From Neobacillus mesonae (GTDB lineage Bacteria; Bacillota; Bacilli; Bacillales; Cytobacillaceae): a stretch of 64,000 nucleotides of DNA. Below, piece after piece: positions 16,798-26,584 of this stretch. Where the stretch lies: contig NZ_KV440949.1 in the NCBI RefSeq assembly GCF_001636315.1, positions 770,203 to 834,202 of the forward strand. Reading direction: 5' to 3'. Position 1 is the stretch's first letter, and every line of letters starts with the position of its first letter. The notes under the pieces are model-generated. The model did not search any database. It was not told the origin of the DNA and was given only the letters and a program-made list of their open reading frames with translations. The position numbers and the translations under genes are program-made.

Positions 16798-18042
16798 TTA
16801 TTGAGTCGTCTCATTCATATTAGCTCGTGTATTCAAGACCATATCCTCCATCAATCTGCTCGTTTCAGCAGCGATTCTGCCCCATCCGTAAAGACCTCTA
16901 GCTACTTTGCCGCCATTTATACCAATTTCACAAGCGGTTTTTCGGTTATTTACAAGAAAGCCAATTTGGTCAAGCAAACTTTGGGCATCCCCTGGGTTCA
17001 TCAGCAAGCCCGTTTGCAAATGTCTGACAATTCCTTTCATTCCGCCTGCGTTCGAAACAATCACCGGTTTATCTTGGATCATTCCCTCTAAGGCAACGAT
17101 TCCAAACGGTTCATACACGCTTGGTACCACAATCATTTCACTGCCCTTAATAAGAGCATCCCGCTCTTCATCTGTTACAGAGCCAATAAATGCAACTTGC
17201 TGTGCTAATCCTCGTTCTTCTACCTGACGCTTATACGTTTCAAGCAACGGCCCTTTTCCGGCAACAATAAAAAAGTAGTTGTATTCTCTTTCCTTGGCCA
17301 TTTCTGCTGCTTTTATTATCGTTTCGAATCCTTTTTCCTTAACCATTCTTCCAATTGAGAAAATATACTTTCGCTTTGTCAGCTCCGGAAAAACTGATTC
17401 TTCTTCAATTTCATTCCTAGGGGGTTCAATCCCATTTGGAATTACCATCATTTTTTTCTCCTCAATATGAAAAATATTCATAAGCGATTCCTTCATATAT
17501 TGACTGCAAACAATCATTTCCTCTGAAGCGGACATCAATGCCAGCTCCTGTTCATGGATAAATTGCTGAATTTCATTGTGAATCCCATTATTTCTCCCAT
17601 GTTCGGTTGCATGTATCGTGGTCAAAAGCGGGATACCTAGAACTTCTTTTAAGGCAATACCCGCCGCACCTACAAGCCAGTCATGGGCATGAATCAAATC
17701 AAACTTAAGTTCTTCTGCCAATTGTTCTCCCTTAAAGGCCATAGCTAAATTAAGGCCGCCAATCCAGACAAGAAAATGTTCATCATGAGCATTGATAGGG
17801 TTCACCCGATGAACATGAACCCCGTTTGTCTTTTCATAACCCGGCAAGCGGCCGTTACCTGCAGTTAGCACATGTACCTCATGGCCCTGACCTGCCAATT
17901 GAACTGCCAAGCAAAATACGTGTCTCGAAAGCCCGCCAACAACATTCGGAGGATACTCCCAGCAAAGCAGCAGGATTTTTAACTGCCACTGATGTACAGA
18001 CTGATGATTCAACTTAGCTTTTTCCGTTACAGCGTTAACCAT
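16798..18042 (-). CDS. Glycosyltransferase family 4
   Basis: This 414-residue GT-B glycosyltransferase begins its catalytic core with KILLLCWEYPPNVVGGLSRHV, the GT4/GT5-like N-terminal lobe with its Gly-rich donor loop. The C-terminal lobe carries the nucleotide-sugar motif VPSVYEPFGIVALEGM (about 320-335) with the E-x7-E pattern. Between them is IFSIGRMVKEKGFETI (about 229-244). The position near pst and yqgN corresponds to B. subtilis yqgM, also a putative glycosyltransferase. The start overlaps the end of the DUF4912 gene by eight bases. Acceptor unknown. Confidence 0.85.
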   Translation of the reverse strand: MVNAVTEKAKLNHQSVHQWQLKILLLCWEYPPNVVGGLSRHVFCLAVQLAGQGHEVHVLTAGNGRLPGYEKTNGVHVHRVNPINAHDEHFLVWIGGLNLAMAFKGEQLAEELKFDLIHAHDWLVGAAGIALKEVLGIPLLTTIHATEHGRNNGIHNEIQQFIHEQELALMSASEEMIVCSQYMKESLMNIFHIEEKKMMVIPNGIEPPRNEIEEESVFPELTKRKYIFSIGRMVKEKGFETIIKAAEMAKEREYNYFFIVAGKGPLLETYKRQVEERGLAQQVAFIGSVTDEERDALIKGSEMIVVPSVYEPFGIVALEGMIQDKPVIVSNAGGMKGIVRHLQTGLLMNPGDAQSLLDQIGFLVNNRKTACEIGINGGKVARGLYGWGRIAAETSRLMEDMVLNTRANMNETTQ

Positions 18043-18715
18043 TGTTCTCCTCCATATAACTTTCTTCAGCGTAATAACTGTAAGTACTTACACGGTCCTT
18101 CCATTGCGGAGGTTTGGCTTCATATCGCAGCAACTCCAGCTGATCATGGTTCAATGGATTACCAGAAAATTCAAGTTTTGGAGTTTGTACACAATTGGAT
18201 CTTATAAGAGGAAAATAGCCAGTGGCCGGAACAAGAACACCTAATTCGGCTACATAGCTTCGATTCGCCGCTAATCCTTTCACAAACCAATGTCCATTTC
18301 GGTATGGCACGGTAACTTCATAATAATGGTGGGCATTTGTTCCATCGAAAATGATATCAGTTACATCATAAATCCTTACAGTCGAAACGAGTTCAGTTAA
18401 ACTAACGTTAAAATAAGATTGAATTACTTTATGAGGAATCGCGGAAATATTCCAAAAAATAATTATTCTTTGATGTGTAACTAATCGTATACCCAACTCT
18501 CCCTTTTTAGGAATTAAGGAAGTTAGCGACTTACTTTCTGAAGAATTCTCTATTTCCCTCTCTATTTGGCTTGTCACTAGCCCGTTGGTGTTTTCCGGGT
18601 TTGCAGCCCATTTATTAAAGCGGTATTGGACCTTGCCGACCGTTGTATTTAATTCGGTGGCTATTTTCCGAAATGAAAGCCCATCCTTTCTCAATTTAAT
18701 AATATCTTTAAGCAT
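18035..18715 (-). CDS. DUF4912 protein with N-terminal helix-turn-helix
   Basis: The N-terminal 40 residues form a homeodomain-like HTH (LRKDGLSFRKIATELNTTVGKVQYRFNKW). After a linker, residues about 75-190 match DUF4912: the early FWNIS strand, IYDVTDIIFDG, then YYEVTVPYRNGHWFVKGLAANRSYVAELG. DUF4912 proteins often sit beside glycogen- or glucan-related glycosyltransferases, as here, and the domain may bind carbohydrate. A sugar-sensing regulator of the downstream glycosyltransferase is an inference. Confidence 0.8.
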   Translation of the reverse strand: MLKDIIKLRKDGLSFRKIATELNTTVGKVQYRFNKWAANPENTNGLVTSQIEREIENSSESKSLTSLIPKKGELGIRLVTHQRIIIFWNISAIPHKVIQSYFNVSLTELVSTVRIYDVTDIIFDGTNAHHYYEVTVPYRNGHWFVKGLAANRSYVAELGVLVPATGYFPLIRSNCVQTPKLEFSGNPLNHDQLELLRYEAKPPQWKDRVSTYSYYAEESYMEENNG

Positions 18716-18784
18716 GATTTCTTCCGTCTCCTAATCTATTAATATATGTTCAATTTTGAAAAGTGTGAATAATCGTTCGTAATT

Positions 18785-18798
18785 TAATGGTACCATTA
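18785..18798. promoter_or_regulatory. Perfect 14-bp palindrome upstream of the DUF4912 cluster
   Basis: TAATGGTACCATTA is a perfect dyad 70 bases upstream of the DUF4912 start. Its size and placement suit an operator for a dimeric regulator, perhaps the HTH protein itself. No other copy was noticed. Confidence 0.3.
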
Positions 18799-18952
18799 CA
18801 CTGGAAGGCATACAATAAACGCAATTTGTCGGATTTTGCCCCACCTTTATCAATGTAGTGTCCAGACAGGGAAATTTTTTTGAAGAATAAAAAAAGTGAT
18901 AAAAACGATAATTTATGACAGATTTAATAAAGAATTATAAAAAGAATTCGAC

Positions 18953-18983
18953 AAAAAAAAGATGAGTACGATTGTCTCATCTT
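18953..18983 (-). terminator. Terminator of the pst-phoU operon
   Basis: An AAGATGAG/CTCATCTT stem is followed by eight T on the minus strand, about 20 bases past the phoU stop. Confidence 0.9.
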
Positions 18984-19001
18984 CTGAATGTTCATGCTGA
19001 T

Positions 19002-19661
19002 TTAGGCATTGAGATTGAATCGATTCCCTGTTTCAAGGTATACGACATTCTCCGCTATATTCGTGGAATGGTCTGCGATTCTTTCAATATATCGGCACAC
19101 GAATGCCAGTTGAATAATTTGATTCGTAAAATCGGGGTTTTGCGGGATATAAGTTAGAAGCTCCTTGACCAAATCGCCAAACATTTCGTCCACCTGGTCA
19201 TCCTTTTCCGCACATTTTCTGGCAAGTTCCTGATCCTCGGAATAAAAAGCGGTAATTGCATCAGTTACCATCTCCAATGCCATTTCCATCATTTTTGGAA
19301 TATCAATTAGTTCTTTTACATGCTTCTCATTTCCAATATGAACAGTTGATTTGGCGATGTTAACGGCAATATCCCCTAACCGTTCTACTTCAGATGACAC
19401 TCTTAAGGCCACATGCAGTCTGCGCAAATCTTTGGCAACTGGTGATTGCCGTGCTATCAGCATCAACGCTTTCTCATGAATTTCATACTCCAGGTTATCA
19501 ATTAGATTATCGCCATTGATCACTTTTTTTGCTAATTCAATATCTTGATTTAATAAAGAAAGCATGGCATTTTTAATGGCTGTTTCTGCTTCACCGGCCA
19601 TTTTTAATTGCAGTGCTTTTAATTCTTTTAAACTTTGATCAAAATTGGATCTTGTATTCAT
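19002..19661 (-). CDS. phoU: Phosphate transport regulator PhoU
   Basis: This protein of about 219 residues is made of two PhoU three-helix repeats. Each carries the metal-binding E/D-rich motif (about residues 73-88 RLHVALRVSSEVERLGD and 174-190 LAFVCRYIERIADHSTN). PhoU links Pst transporter activity to PhoR/PhoP signalling. ATG at 19661 (MNTRSN) is chosen because GGGTGA is spaced four to five bases upstream. It overlaps the pstB stop region and is the last gene of the operon. Confidence 0.95.
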   Translation of the reverse strand: MNTRSNFDQSLKELKALQLKMAGEAETAIKNAMLSLLNQDIELAKKVINGDNLIDNLEYEIHEKALMLIARQSPVAKDLRRLHVALRVSSEVERLGDIAVNIAKSTVHIGNEKHVKELIDIPKMMEMALEMVTDAITAFYSEDQELARKCAEKDDQVDEMFGDLVKELLTYIPQNPDFTNQIIQLAFVCRYIERIADHSTNIAENVVYLETGNRFNLNA

Positions 19662-19666
19662 GACGA

Positions 19667-20440
19667 TCACCCAAATCTTCCTGTAATATAGTCTTCCGTA
19701 CGTGAATCCTTTGGCATTGAAAAGATCTTTGAAGTTTCATCAAGTTCAATTAATTCACCCATTAAGAAGAAGGCTGTTTTATCCGAAACCCTTGCTGCCT
19801 GCTGCATATTGTGTGTCACAATAACAATCGTATATTTTTCCTTCAGCTCAAAAATGAGTTCCTCAATTTTCAAAGTTGAAATTGGGTCAAGCGCAGAGGT
19901 TGGCTCATCCATTAACAGCACATCCGGCTTTGTCGCCAATGCTCTGGCAATACATAACCGCTGCTGCTGTCCGCCGGATAATCCAAGGGCTGGCGCAGAT
20001 AAACGGTCCTTCACTTCATCCCATAAGGCTACATCCATTAATGCTTTTATGACAATTTCGTCAAGGTGCTTCTTTTTCTTAATTCCATGAATTCTTGGCC
20101 CATAAGCAACATTATCATAAATCGACTGTGGAAAGGGATTGCCCTTTTGGAAAACCATGCCCACATGTTTACGTAATTCTACTAAATCTGTTTTCTGATT
20201 TAAGATATTTTTTCCATCAAAATTTATTTCACCAGTAATTCTTACATTTGGGACCATTTTATTCATAAGGTTAAGGGTTTTTAAAAAAGTAGATTTTCCG
20301 CAGCCTGACGGTCCTATCATGGCTGTTACTTCTTTCTTCTGAATTGGAAAGTTAATACCTTTTAGAGCATGGTGGTCACCGTACCATAGATTAAGGTCTT
20401 TCACATCGAAGATATCTCTCGTTAATGTCTGTATCGCCAT
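19667..20440 (-). CDS. pstB: Phosphate ABC transporter ATP-binding protein (second PstB)
   Basis: The 257-residue ABC ATPase has Walker [10 protein letters not shown] (about 43-51), signature LSGGQQQR (about 154-161), Walker [13 protein letters not shown] (about 174-185) and the His switch VTHNM. It energises phosphate import through PstA/PstC. Two adjacent pstB genes correspond to B. subtilis pstBA and pstBB; this is the distal one. An AAGGGGGA ribosome site precedes the ATG. Confidence 0.95.
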   Translation of the reverse strand: MAIQTLTRDIFDVKDLNLWYGDHHALKGINFPIQKKEVTAMIGPSGCGKSTFLKTLNLMNKMVPNVRITGEINFDGKNILNQKTDLVELRKHVGMVFQKGNPFPQSIYDNVAYGPRIHGIKKKKHLDEIVIKALMDVALWDEVKDRLSAPALGLSGGQQQRLCIARALATKPDVLLMDEPTSALDPISTLKIEELIFELKEKYTIVIVTHNMQQAARVSDKTAFFLMGELIELDETSKIFSMPKDSRTEDYITGRFG

Positions 20441-20452
20441 TAGTGTTCCCCC

Positions 20453-21274
20453 TTATCCGAACCGGCCGGAAATGTATTCCTCTGTCTTTTGTACAGATGG
20501 ATTGGTAAAGATTTTTTCGGTATTGTCATATTCAATTAAATCACCGTTTAAAAAGAACGCGGTTTTATCTGAAATACGGGATGCCTGCTGCATATTATGT
20601 GTCACAATAACAATGGAATAATCCTTCTTTAAATCAACAATTAAATCTTCGACCTTTGCATTGGAAATCGGGTCTAACGCGGATGCCGGCTCATCAAGGA
20701 GGATAACAGTCGGTTTCATTGCAATGGTTCTGGCAATGCATAGCCGCTGCTGTTGTCCACCCGAAAGTGAAAGGGCTGATTTATGAAGCCTATCCTTCAC
20801 TTCATCCCAGAGTGCTGCATTTCGCAAACTTTCTTCGACTATCTCATCCAGCTTGCTTTTCTTTTTAATTCCAGCAAATTTAAGTGCATGCGTAATATTT
20901 TCATAAATCGACTTCGGAAACGGATTAGGCTTTTGAAATACCATGCCGATTTCCTTGCGTAATGCTACTACATTAATATCTTCAGACAAAATATTGAGAC
21001 CTTCGTAAAGGATTTCTCCTTCCGCTCTTGCCCCGGGGATCAGGTCATTCATTCGATTAATACTGCGTAAAAAAGTGGACTTGCCGCATCCTGAGGGACC
21101 AATTAATGCCGTCACGGAGTTTTTTTCAATTTCCATTGAAATTCCATTAACTGCCCGTTTTTCCCCGTAAAAAATCTGCAAATTGTTTACCGCTAATATG
21201 TTTTCCTGCCGGTCTTTATTATTATTTGGAATAGTTACATCCACCGTTGTTCTCTCCTTTAAGGCTGTTACCAT
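20453..21274 (-). CDS. pstB: Phosphate ABC transporter ATP-binding protein (first PstB)
   Basis: This 273-residue paralogue of the next gene carries a roughly 20-residue N-terminal extension. Walker [10 protein letters not shown] lies near 59-67, signature LSGGQQQR near 170-177 and Walker [12 protein letters not shown] near 191-201. It differs from the canonical PstB in Ala for Thr after DEP. Its start follows the pstA stop by 15 bases. Why Bacillaceae keep two PstB subunits is not settled; they may form a heterodimer or act alternately. Confidence 0.95.
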   Translation of the reverse strand: MVTALKERTTVDVTIPNNNKDRQENILAVNNLQIFYGEKRAVNGISMEIEKNSVTALIGPSGCGKSTFLRSINRMNDLIPGARAEGEILYEGLNILSEDINVVALRKEIGMVFQKPNPFPKSIYENITHALKFAGIKKKSKLDEIVEESLRNAALWDEVKDRLHKSALSLSGGQQQRLCIARTIAMKPTVILLDEPASALDPISNAKVEDLIVDLKKDYSIVIVTHNMQQASRISDKTAFFLNGDLIEYDNTEKIFTNPSVQKTEEYISGRFG

Positions 21275-21289
21275 TCGACTCCCACCTTT

Positions 21290-22177
21290 TTATTTAGTTG
21301 CGGTGACCCTCTTGTGAATCATACTTCCAATCCAACGGGCTCCTAAATTAAAGATCAATACAGAAATAACGAGTACAGCAGCAGATCCGCTTGAAACTGC
21401 CTCCACATCAGGGATTAACCCTTGAGTATTCACTGACCATATATGAACCGCCAACGTCTCTGCAGGGCGGAAAATATTCAATGGTGATTGTTCTGAAAAT
21501 GGATTCCAATTTGCATAATCAAGTCTTGGAGTAGATAGCCCAGCTGTAAATAATAGTGCTGCCGCTTCACCAAACACCCTGCCGGCAGCAAGAATAGCCC
21601 CGGTTAATATCGATGGAAAGGCCGCCGGCAAAATAACGGTTTTAATCGTATGCCAATGGGTGATTCCTAATGCAAGACTCGCCTCTTTTAAATCACGCGG
21701 TACGGCTCTAATAGCATCTTCTGTCGTACGCACTATTGTAGGCAGATTGAATACTGTCAATGCCAGTGCGCCACCTAAAATTGTATAACCCCATCCAGTT
21801 GTGTTAACAAATACCAATAAACCAAACATACCAATAACAATAGAAGGCAAGGATGATAATACTTCAATACATGTCCGGATTAAGTCTGTTACTTTCCCCG
21901 GTTTCGCGTATTCGGCCATATAAATCCCGCCGCCTACCCCGATTGGGACGGTAATCAACATCGTAATGAACAAAATATAAAACGAATTAAACAATTGGTC
22001 GCGGATTCCTCCGCCAGCCCTTACGTTACTTGAAGGAGTTGTTAAAAAATCAAACGAAATATACTTAAACCCGTTAACGAAAATATAGAAAAATAGTCCG
22101 ACAAGAATTGCTGTAATAATAATGGCGATGGCACTAAAAACCCCTGTTGCTATACGATCGGCTGTTTTACTATTCAT
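21290..22177 (-). CDS. pstA: Phosphate ABC transporter permease PstA
   Basis: The polytopic permease (about 295 residues, six membrane helices) carries the ABC-permease EAA loop EASLALGITHWHTIKTVILPAAFPSILTG. ATG at 22177 (MNSKTADR) has a GGAGGAAAT site and overlaps the pstC stop as ATGA. The frame extends upstream, but only inside pstC. It pairs with PstC to form the phosphate channel. Confidence 0.95.
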   Translation of the reverse strand: MNSKTADRIATGVFSAIAIIITAILVGLFFYIFVNGFKYISFDFLTTPSSNVRAGGGIRDQLFNSFYILFITMLITVPIGVGGGIYMAEYAKPGKVTDLIRTCIEVLSSLPSIVIGMFGLLVFVNTTGWGYTILGGALALTVFNLPTIVRTTEDAIRAVPRDLKEASLALGITHWHTIKTVILPAAFPSILTGAILAAGRVFGEAAALLFTAGLSTPRLDYANWNPFSEQSPLNIFRPAETLAVHIWSVNTQGLIPDVEAVSSGSAAVLVISVLIFNLGARWIGSMIHKRVTATK

Positions 22178-23097
22178 CGTAATTTCCTCCTTGATGATAG
22201 ATAGCGAATAAGAAGAATAAACGCGAAGGACATGATTAATAGAATAAGGCCCATCGACCACAGAGTGTTATTTTCCACGCTGCCATAAGTGGTATGTCCC
22301 ATATTTAATGTAATAATCGTTGTTAGTGTTGCTGATGCATCCAAAATACTTGTCGGTAAGTTACGTACGTTACCGATGACCATTTGAACGGCTAAAGCTT
22401 CACCAAATGCTCGTGCCATACCAAGAATAATCGCTGTTAACAATGAAGGCATGGCAGCAGGTACTAATACTTTACGAATGGTTTGCCATCTCGTTGCACC
22501 TAAAGCAAAGGATCCTTCACGTAAATGATTTGGGAGTGAACTCATAGCATCTGTCGCGATTGTCGTAATTGTCGGTAAAATCATAATCGCAAGGACAATC
22601 ATTCCGGAAAGCAAGCTAAATCCTAATCCGCCTACATGCTCCCTAATAAATGGAACTAAAACAGTTAATCCAATAAAACCGTAGACAACTGAGGGAATCC
22701 CAACTAGCAATTCTACCACTGGCTGGAGGATTTTCCTTCCCCAGGATGGGGCAATTTCTGTCATAAAGATCGCACCGCCAATCCCTAATGGTGCCGCAAT
22801 TAGAGCAGCGAGAAAAGTAACCGCAAAGGAACCGAAAATAAATGGCAGTACACCATATGCCGGATTCGCTTTATCGGTAGGATTCCACTTAGCACTTGTT
22901 AAAAATTCCATTACACTTATTCCGTTTTTCGTAAAGGACTGCAGTCCTTTTGTACCCAAGAAAATGGTAATAGCAATCGTAGCTGATATCATGATTACAG
23001 CACACAATATGACAAAGAATTTACCTCGAAATTCCCCACCTAGTCTGCTTCTCTTCGATTTAAGTAATCTATCTTGTGCTGGAAGAAGCTTTTCCAT
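22174..23097 (-). CDS. pstC: Phosphate ABC transporter permease PstC
   Basis: The 307-residue polytopic permease begins MEKLLPAQDRLL. Its EAA loop reads EGSFALGATRWQTIRKVLVPAAMPSLLTA (about 200-228). The start at 23097 has GAGGAG 11 bases upstream; the longer open frame lacks a site. The stop overlaps the pstA start. A hairpin lies in the short gap to pstS. Confidence 0.95.
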   Translation of the reverse strand: MEKLLPAQDRLLKSKRSRLGGEFRGKFFVILCAVIMISATIAITIFLGTKGLQSFTKNGISVMEFLTSAKWNPTDKANPAYGVLPFIFGSFAVTFLAALIAAPLGIGGAIFMTEIAPSWGRKILQPVVELLVGIPSVVYGFIGLTVLVPFIREHVGGLGFSLLSGMIVLAIMILPTITTIATDAMSSLPNHLREGSFALGATRWQTIRKVLVPAAMPSLLTAIILGMARAFGEALAVQMVIGNVRNLPTSILDASATLTTIITLNMGHTTYGSVENNTLWSMGLILLIMSFAFILLIRYLSSRRKLR

Positions 23098-23130
23098 ATT
23101 AAACCAAACTCCTCTTAAATACGTCGTAAT

Positions 23131-23159
23131 AGGGTAAACGCATTTGAGCATTTACCCTT
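23131..23159 (-). other. Stem-loop between pstS and pstC
   Basis: GGGTAAA-containing arms form a stem of about 10 bp with no T-run behind it on the minus strand. It probably stabilises pstS mRNA or partly attenuates read-through, giving more binding protein than permease. Confidence 0.45.
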
Positions 23160-23187
23160 TTATTTTTTGCAATACACATATGTTCAA

Positions 23188-24111
23188 TTAGATATCTTTT
23201 TGATTACCTTTAGCATCACGTTCTACTTTCATTTTTGTAACAGGCAGGTATCCTTGATCTTTTAATAAAGTATTTTGGATATCGTCTGACATTAGATAAT
23301 CTAAGAACGCTTTTGCTAAGCCTTCAGCTTCACCTTTTGTATAAGAATGCTGGTATGCCCAAACAGGGAATTTACCGGATTGTACATTTTCTTCAGTTGG
23401 TTCCACACCATCAATGGCAAGTGGTGTTACTGAATCGTCAGTGAAGTAAGAGAATGCAAGGTAACCAATCGCACCTTCAGTTTCGTTGATAATCTTTTTA
23501 ACCGTATTAGAAGAATCTTCTGTAATTCCTTCAGCAGGTGTTGCCCCATCAAGAGCAAATTTATTGAATACTGCACGAGTACCAGATGAATCAGGACGGT
23601 TGACTAAAACGATTTTTTGATCTGCTCCGCCAAGTTCTTTCCAGTTAGTGATTTTGCCAGTGAATACTTTGATTAAATCTTCTTTTTTAATATCTTTAAC
23701 GCCAACTTTAGGATTAACTGCGGCAGTCATACCTACAACCGCTACTTTATGGTCGACAAGCTTGTCAGCAGGAATACCTTCTTTTTCTTCAGCGAAAACG
23801 TCTGAGTTTCCGATTTGGACAGATCCTTCAGCTACTTGGGAAAGGCCTGTACCAGAACCGCCTGCATTGACTTGAATATCAACTTTAGGATTTTCAGCCA
23901 TGAATTCTTCGGCAGCTGCTGCAACTAACGGCTGCATGGCTGATGAACCAGAAACGACTAGTGAGCCGGAAAGTTCTTGCTTATCTTCAGTTTTTGGTGC
24001 TGCATTATCTTTTTTATCTGTTCCATTTGTAGCTCCGCCTCCACATGCAGCCATAAATACCATTAACGCGGCTAATACTGTTAGTAGGCTAAACTTCTTC
24101 AAACTTTTCAT
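23188..24111 (-). CDS. pstS: Phosphate-binding lipoprotein PstS
   Basis: This 307-residue lipoprotein has lipobox VFMAAC (Cys23) and a flexible Asn/Lys-rich linker. The mature domain contains phosphate-contact segments SGSSAMQPL (about 54-62), GGSGTGLSQV (about 84-93) and NRPDSSGTRAVF (about 166-177). It captures phosphate outside the membrane for PstCAB. It is first in the operon, under the PhoP-box array at 24184-24222. Confidence 0.96.
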   Translation of the reverse strand: MKSLKKFSLLTVLAALMVFMAACGGGATNGTDKKDNAAPKTEDKQELSGSLVVSGSSAMQPLVAAAAEEFMAENPKVDIQVNAGGSGTGLSQVAEGSVQIGNSDVFAEEKEGIPADKLVDHKVAVVGMTAAVNPKVGVKDIKKEDLIKVFTGKITNWKELGGADQKIVLVNRPDSSGTRAVFNKFALDGATPAEGITEDSSNTVKKIINETEGAIGYLAFSYFTDDSVTPLAIDGVEPTEENVQSGKFPVWAYQHSYTKGEAEGLAKAFLDYLMSDDIQNTLLKDQGYLPVTKMKVERDAKGNQKDI

Positions 24112-24183
24112 TTTCTTGATTCCCCCTAAGGTTTATGGTTGATAATGTTTGTCTGCCTTACATGTATAAGAATAAAGTACTAC

Positions 24184-24277
24184 TGTAAATTGCGTTTTAA
24201 CGAATTGTAAAGGCTTTGTAAATTTATATTAAGCTTTTGTAAATCGATTTATGTATCTTCTTATCATCTTTTGTAAA
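24184..24277 (-). promoter_or_regulatory. PhoP-box array upstream of pstS
   Basis: On the minus strand TTTACA-like hexamers start exactly 11 bases apart: TGTAAA at 24184, TTTTAA at 24195, TGTAAA at 24206 and 24217 (plus-strand coordinates). Further hexamers lie at 24238 and 24272. B. subtilis PhoP binds direct TT(A/C/T)ACA repeats with 11-bp periodicity. This therefore indicates induction of the pst operon by phosphate starvation through PhoPR. Confidence 0.85.
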
Positions 24278-24305
24278 TTCAACTCGAATTATCCGTCATA
24301 AACGC

Positions 24306-24338
24306 AAAAAAACCTGTCTCACATTCGAGACAGGTTTC
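24306..24338 (-). terminator. Terminator of the penicillin-binding protein gene
   Basis: An 11-bp AAACCTGTCTC/GAGACAGGTTT stem is followed by a T-run on the minus strand. Confidence 0.9.
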
Positions 24339-24351
24339 TTAAAGAAACATA

Positions 24352-26472
24352 TTATTGGTTAGTGTTATTAGTGTTTTGCTCGTCACCTTTTTTTCCTTTA
24401 TCCGATTGACGCTCTTTCTTTAAGTCAAAAAAGGCATCTAATACTTTTTTGCCAATATTGCCATTTATAGAAGGACCAGTGTTGCCTTGATAAGCCCACG
24501 GAACCACAACAGCAATGGCCACTTCCGGATTATTATATGGAGCAAATGAAACAAGGCTTAAGTTCATCACCGGTGTTCCCCATTTGCTGCGATCGGAACC
24601 ATAGTAAAAGGCTTGGGCTGTTCCGGTTTTTGCAGCAGGGTCATAGGAGGCCCCTTTGAAATAGCTGGCTGTACCACCAGTCTGTGTGACCATATGAAAT
24701 CCTTGCTGTACCCGCTTTATCCATTCTTCCTTCATATCGAGGGTGTTTAATACCTTCGGCTGAATTTCTTCAATAACCGGACCTAATTTATTATTATCCA
24801 TGATTGGTTCACGAATTTCCTTGACTACATGCGGCTGCATCCGATTGCCGCCATTGGCAATCGTCGATACATATTGAGCAAGCTGAATTGGTGTATACGT
24901 ATCATACTGTCCGATGGCAAGGTCCATAAGTTTACCAGGAATTGTTTCTGAACCTGGAAAACCGGTCATCTCATTTGGAAGATCAATTCCAGTCCGAACA
25001 CCAAGACCGAATTGACTGAATGATTTTCTTACTGTATTAAATGCAGCTGGATTAATTGATAGCGGCTGACCATAAACATAGTGTCCACCTGCAATTCTAA
25101 TTACCGTTTTAAACATATACACGTTCGACGAAACTTTTAGCGCTGTAAGATCATTGATTAGCCCGAAACCGCCTGCTCTCCATGATCCTTTAACTGTTTG
25201 ACCAATTTTCATTGGTGCGTCCATTATAGGTTCGCCAGGATAAATTGCCCCGGTTTTATACCCGGTTAGGATGGTTGCCCCTTTTACTGCGGAACCTACG
25301 TTGTATGAAGTCGTAAATGTACCTTGAGCATAGTCCCGCATTTCTAATTTCCCGGTATCATTATCCCTGACAAGCTGTTTACCTGCTAGAGATAGGATTT
25401 CACCAGTATGCGGATCTATTAAGATGGCAAACGCGCGGTCCATAAGACCAGTGTTACCAAATCGTCTTTTCGCATCCCACATCTCTTCCTCAATGATTTT
25501 TTCAACCTTTTTCTGAAGTTCGGCATCGATTGTTAAGACAAGGTCTTTACCACGCTGACCTTCTGAAACAACTTCTTGGGATAAGACATTTCCGGCCTTA
25601 TCAGTCTTATTGATTACTTTTGCCTTTTGTCCATGCAAAACATCTTCATATTTAAATTCCAAATAACTTTTCCCGACACGGTCATTCCGGCTGTAATCTC
25701 TTGCCATATATTTTTCTAGATCATCTTTCGGCAATCCTTCCTCGGATGACGAAACATTTCCGATAATCGTTTTTAACGTATCGCCAAATACATATTTTCG
25801 TTCCCAGTCAGTTGTCGTATCAACACCAGGAAGGTTCTCCAGATTTTCACTGACAGCAGCAAATTCTTTAGGAGATACATCCTTATTTTTAACAATTTGC
25901 GGTGCCAGCGCATAGCCGCTGTTCATTTTTTTAAAGATCGCTATGGCCTTGATATCTTCCTTTGAATAATGGTTAATCTCAGATTCTTTAATTCTATCAA
26001 GCTGTAAATTATAGATTTTTTTATAATCCCATTTCTTATCATCATAATAGGACCATTCTTTTTTCGTAATCAGATTCTTTGCTTCCTCTGGATTTTTGAT
26101 CATCCAGTAGTCTTTTTTGTCGCGGTCACGCACTTTTTTAGTATCAACATTAATGATTTTGGCTAATTTCTCCGCTGTTTCTACCATTTCGGTTTGACTT
26201 GTATTCTGATATTTCGTATAGGTTATCGCATTCAATGGCGTATTATCCACAATCACGTTCCCATTGCGGTCAAACATTTTTCCTCGCGGTACCGGGTTGC
26301 TTACAGTAATATCTTCGGTCCGCTGGATTTCACGTTTAAAATCATCACCAAATACAATTTGAATTTCGCCAAGACGGAGAATTAAAATTGAAAACAGCAA
26401 AAACACAACAAAGAACAACATGTTCAAGCGAAAAGGAACATGTGACTTTTTCTTCTTTTTCTTTTTATTCAA
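24352..26472 (-). CDS. pbpA: Class B penicillin-binding transpeptidase (PBP2A type)
   Basis: This 706-residue protein has a short Lys-rich cytoplasmic tail, one membrane anchor (about 17-36), a PBP dimerisation domain (about 55-300) and a transpeptidase domain (about 345-690). Active-site motifs are Ser394-x-x-Lys (GSAVKG), SSN (448-450) and KTGTA (about 618-622). It cross-links peptidoglycan, and the B. subtilis orthologue PbpA acts in rod-shape and spore-outgrowth wall synthesis. Position beside pstS matches. The low-complexity Asn/Asp/Lys tail is probably disordered. Confidence 0.92.
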   Translation of the reverse strand: MNKKKKKKKSHVPFRLNMLFFVVFLLFSILILRLGEIQIVFGDDFKREIQRTEDITVSNPVPRGKMFDRNGNVIVDNTPLNAITYTKYQNTSQTEMVETAEKLAKIINVDTKKVRDRDKKDYWMIKNPEEAKNLITKKEWSYYDDKKWDYKKIYNLQLDRIKESEINHYSKEDIKAIAIFKKMNSGYALAPQIVKNKDVSPKEFAAVSENLENLPGVDTTTDWERKYVFGDTLKTIIGNVSSSEEGLPKDDLEKYMARDYSRNDRVGKSYLEFKYEDVLHGQKAKVINKTDKAGNVLSQEVVSEGQRGKDLVLTIDAELQKKVEKIIEEEMWDAKRRFGNTGLMDRAFAILIDPHTGEILSLAGKQLVRDNDTGKLEMRDYAQGTFTTSYNVGSAVKGATILTGYKTGAIYPGEPIMDAPMKIGQTVKGSWRAGGFGLINDLTALKVSSNVYMFKTVIRIAGGHYVYGQPLSINPAAFNTVRKSFSQFGLGVRTGIDLPNEMTGFPGSETIPGKLMDLAIGQYDTYTPIQLAQYVSTIANGGNRMQPHVVKEIREPIMDNNKLGPVIEEIQPKVLNTLDMKEEWIKRVQQGFHMVTQTGGTASYFKGASYDPAAKTGTAQAFYYGSDRSKWGTPVMNLSLVSFAPYNNPEVAIAVVVPWAYQGNTGPSINGNIGKKVLDAFFDLKKERQSDKGKKGDEQNTNNTNQ

Positions 26473-26584
26473 TGTTGATCAACACATCCTTTTCAAGGCA
26501 TTTCATAACATGTTCTATTTTAGCCGAATTAATTGTATTTTTCTATGAAGAACCCTTACCAATTTTTTTCGACCGTACCAATAC

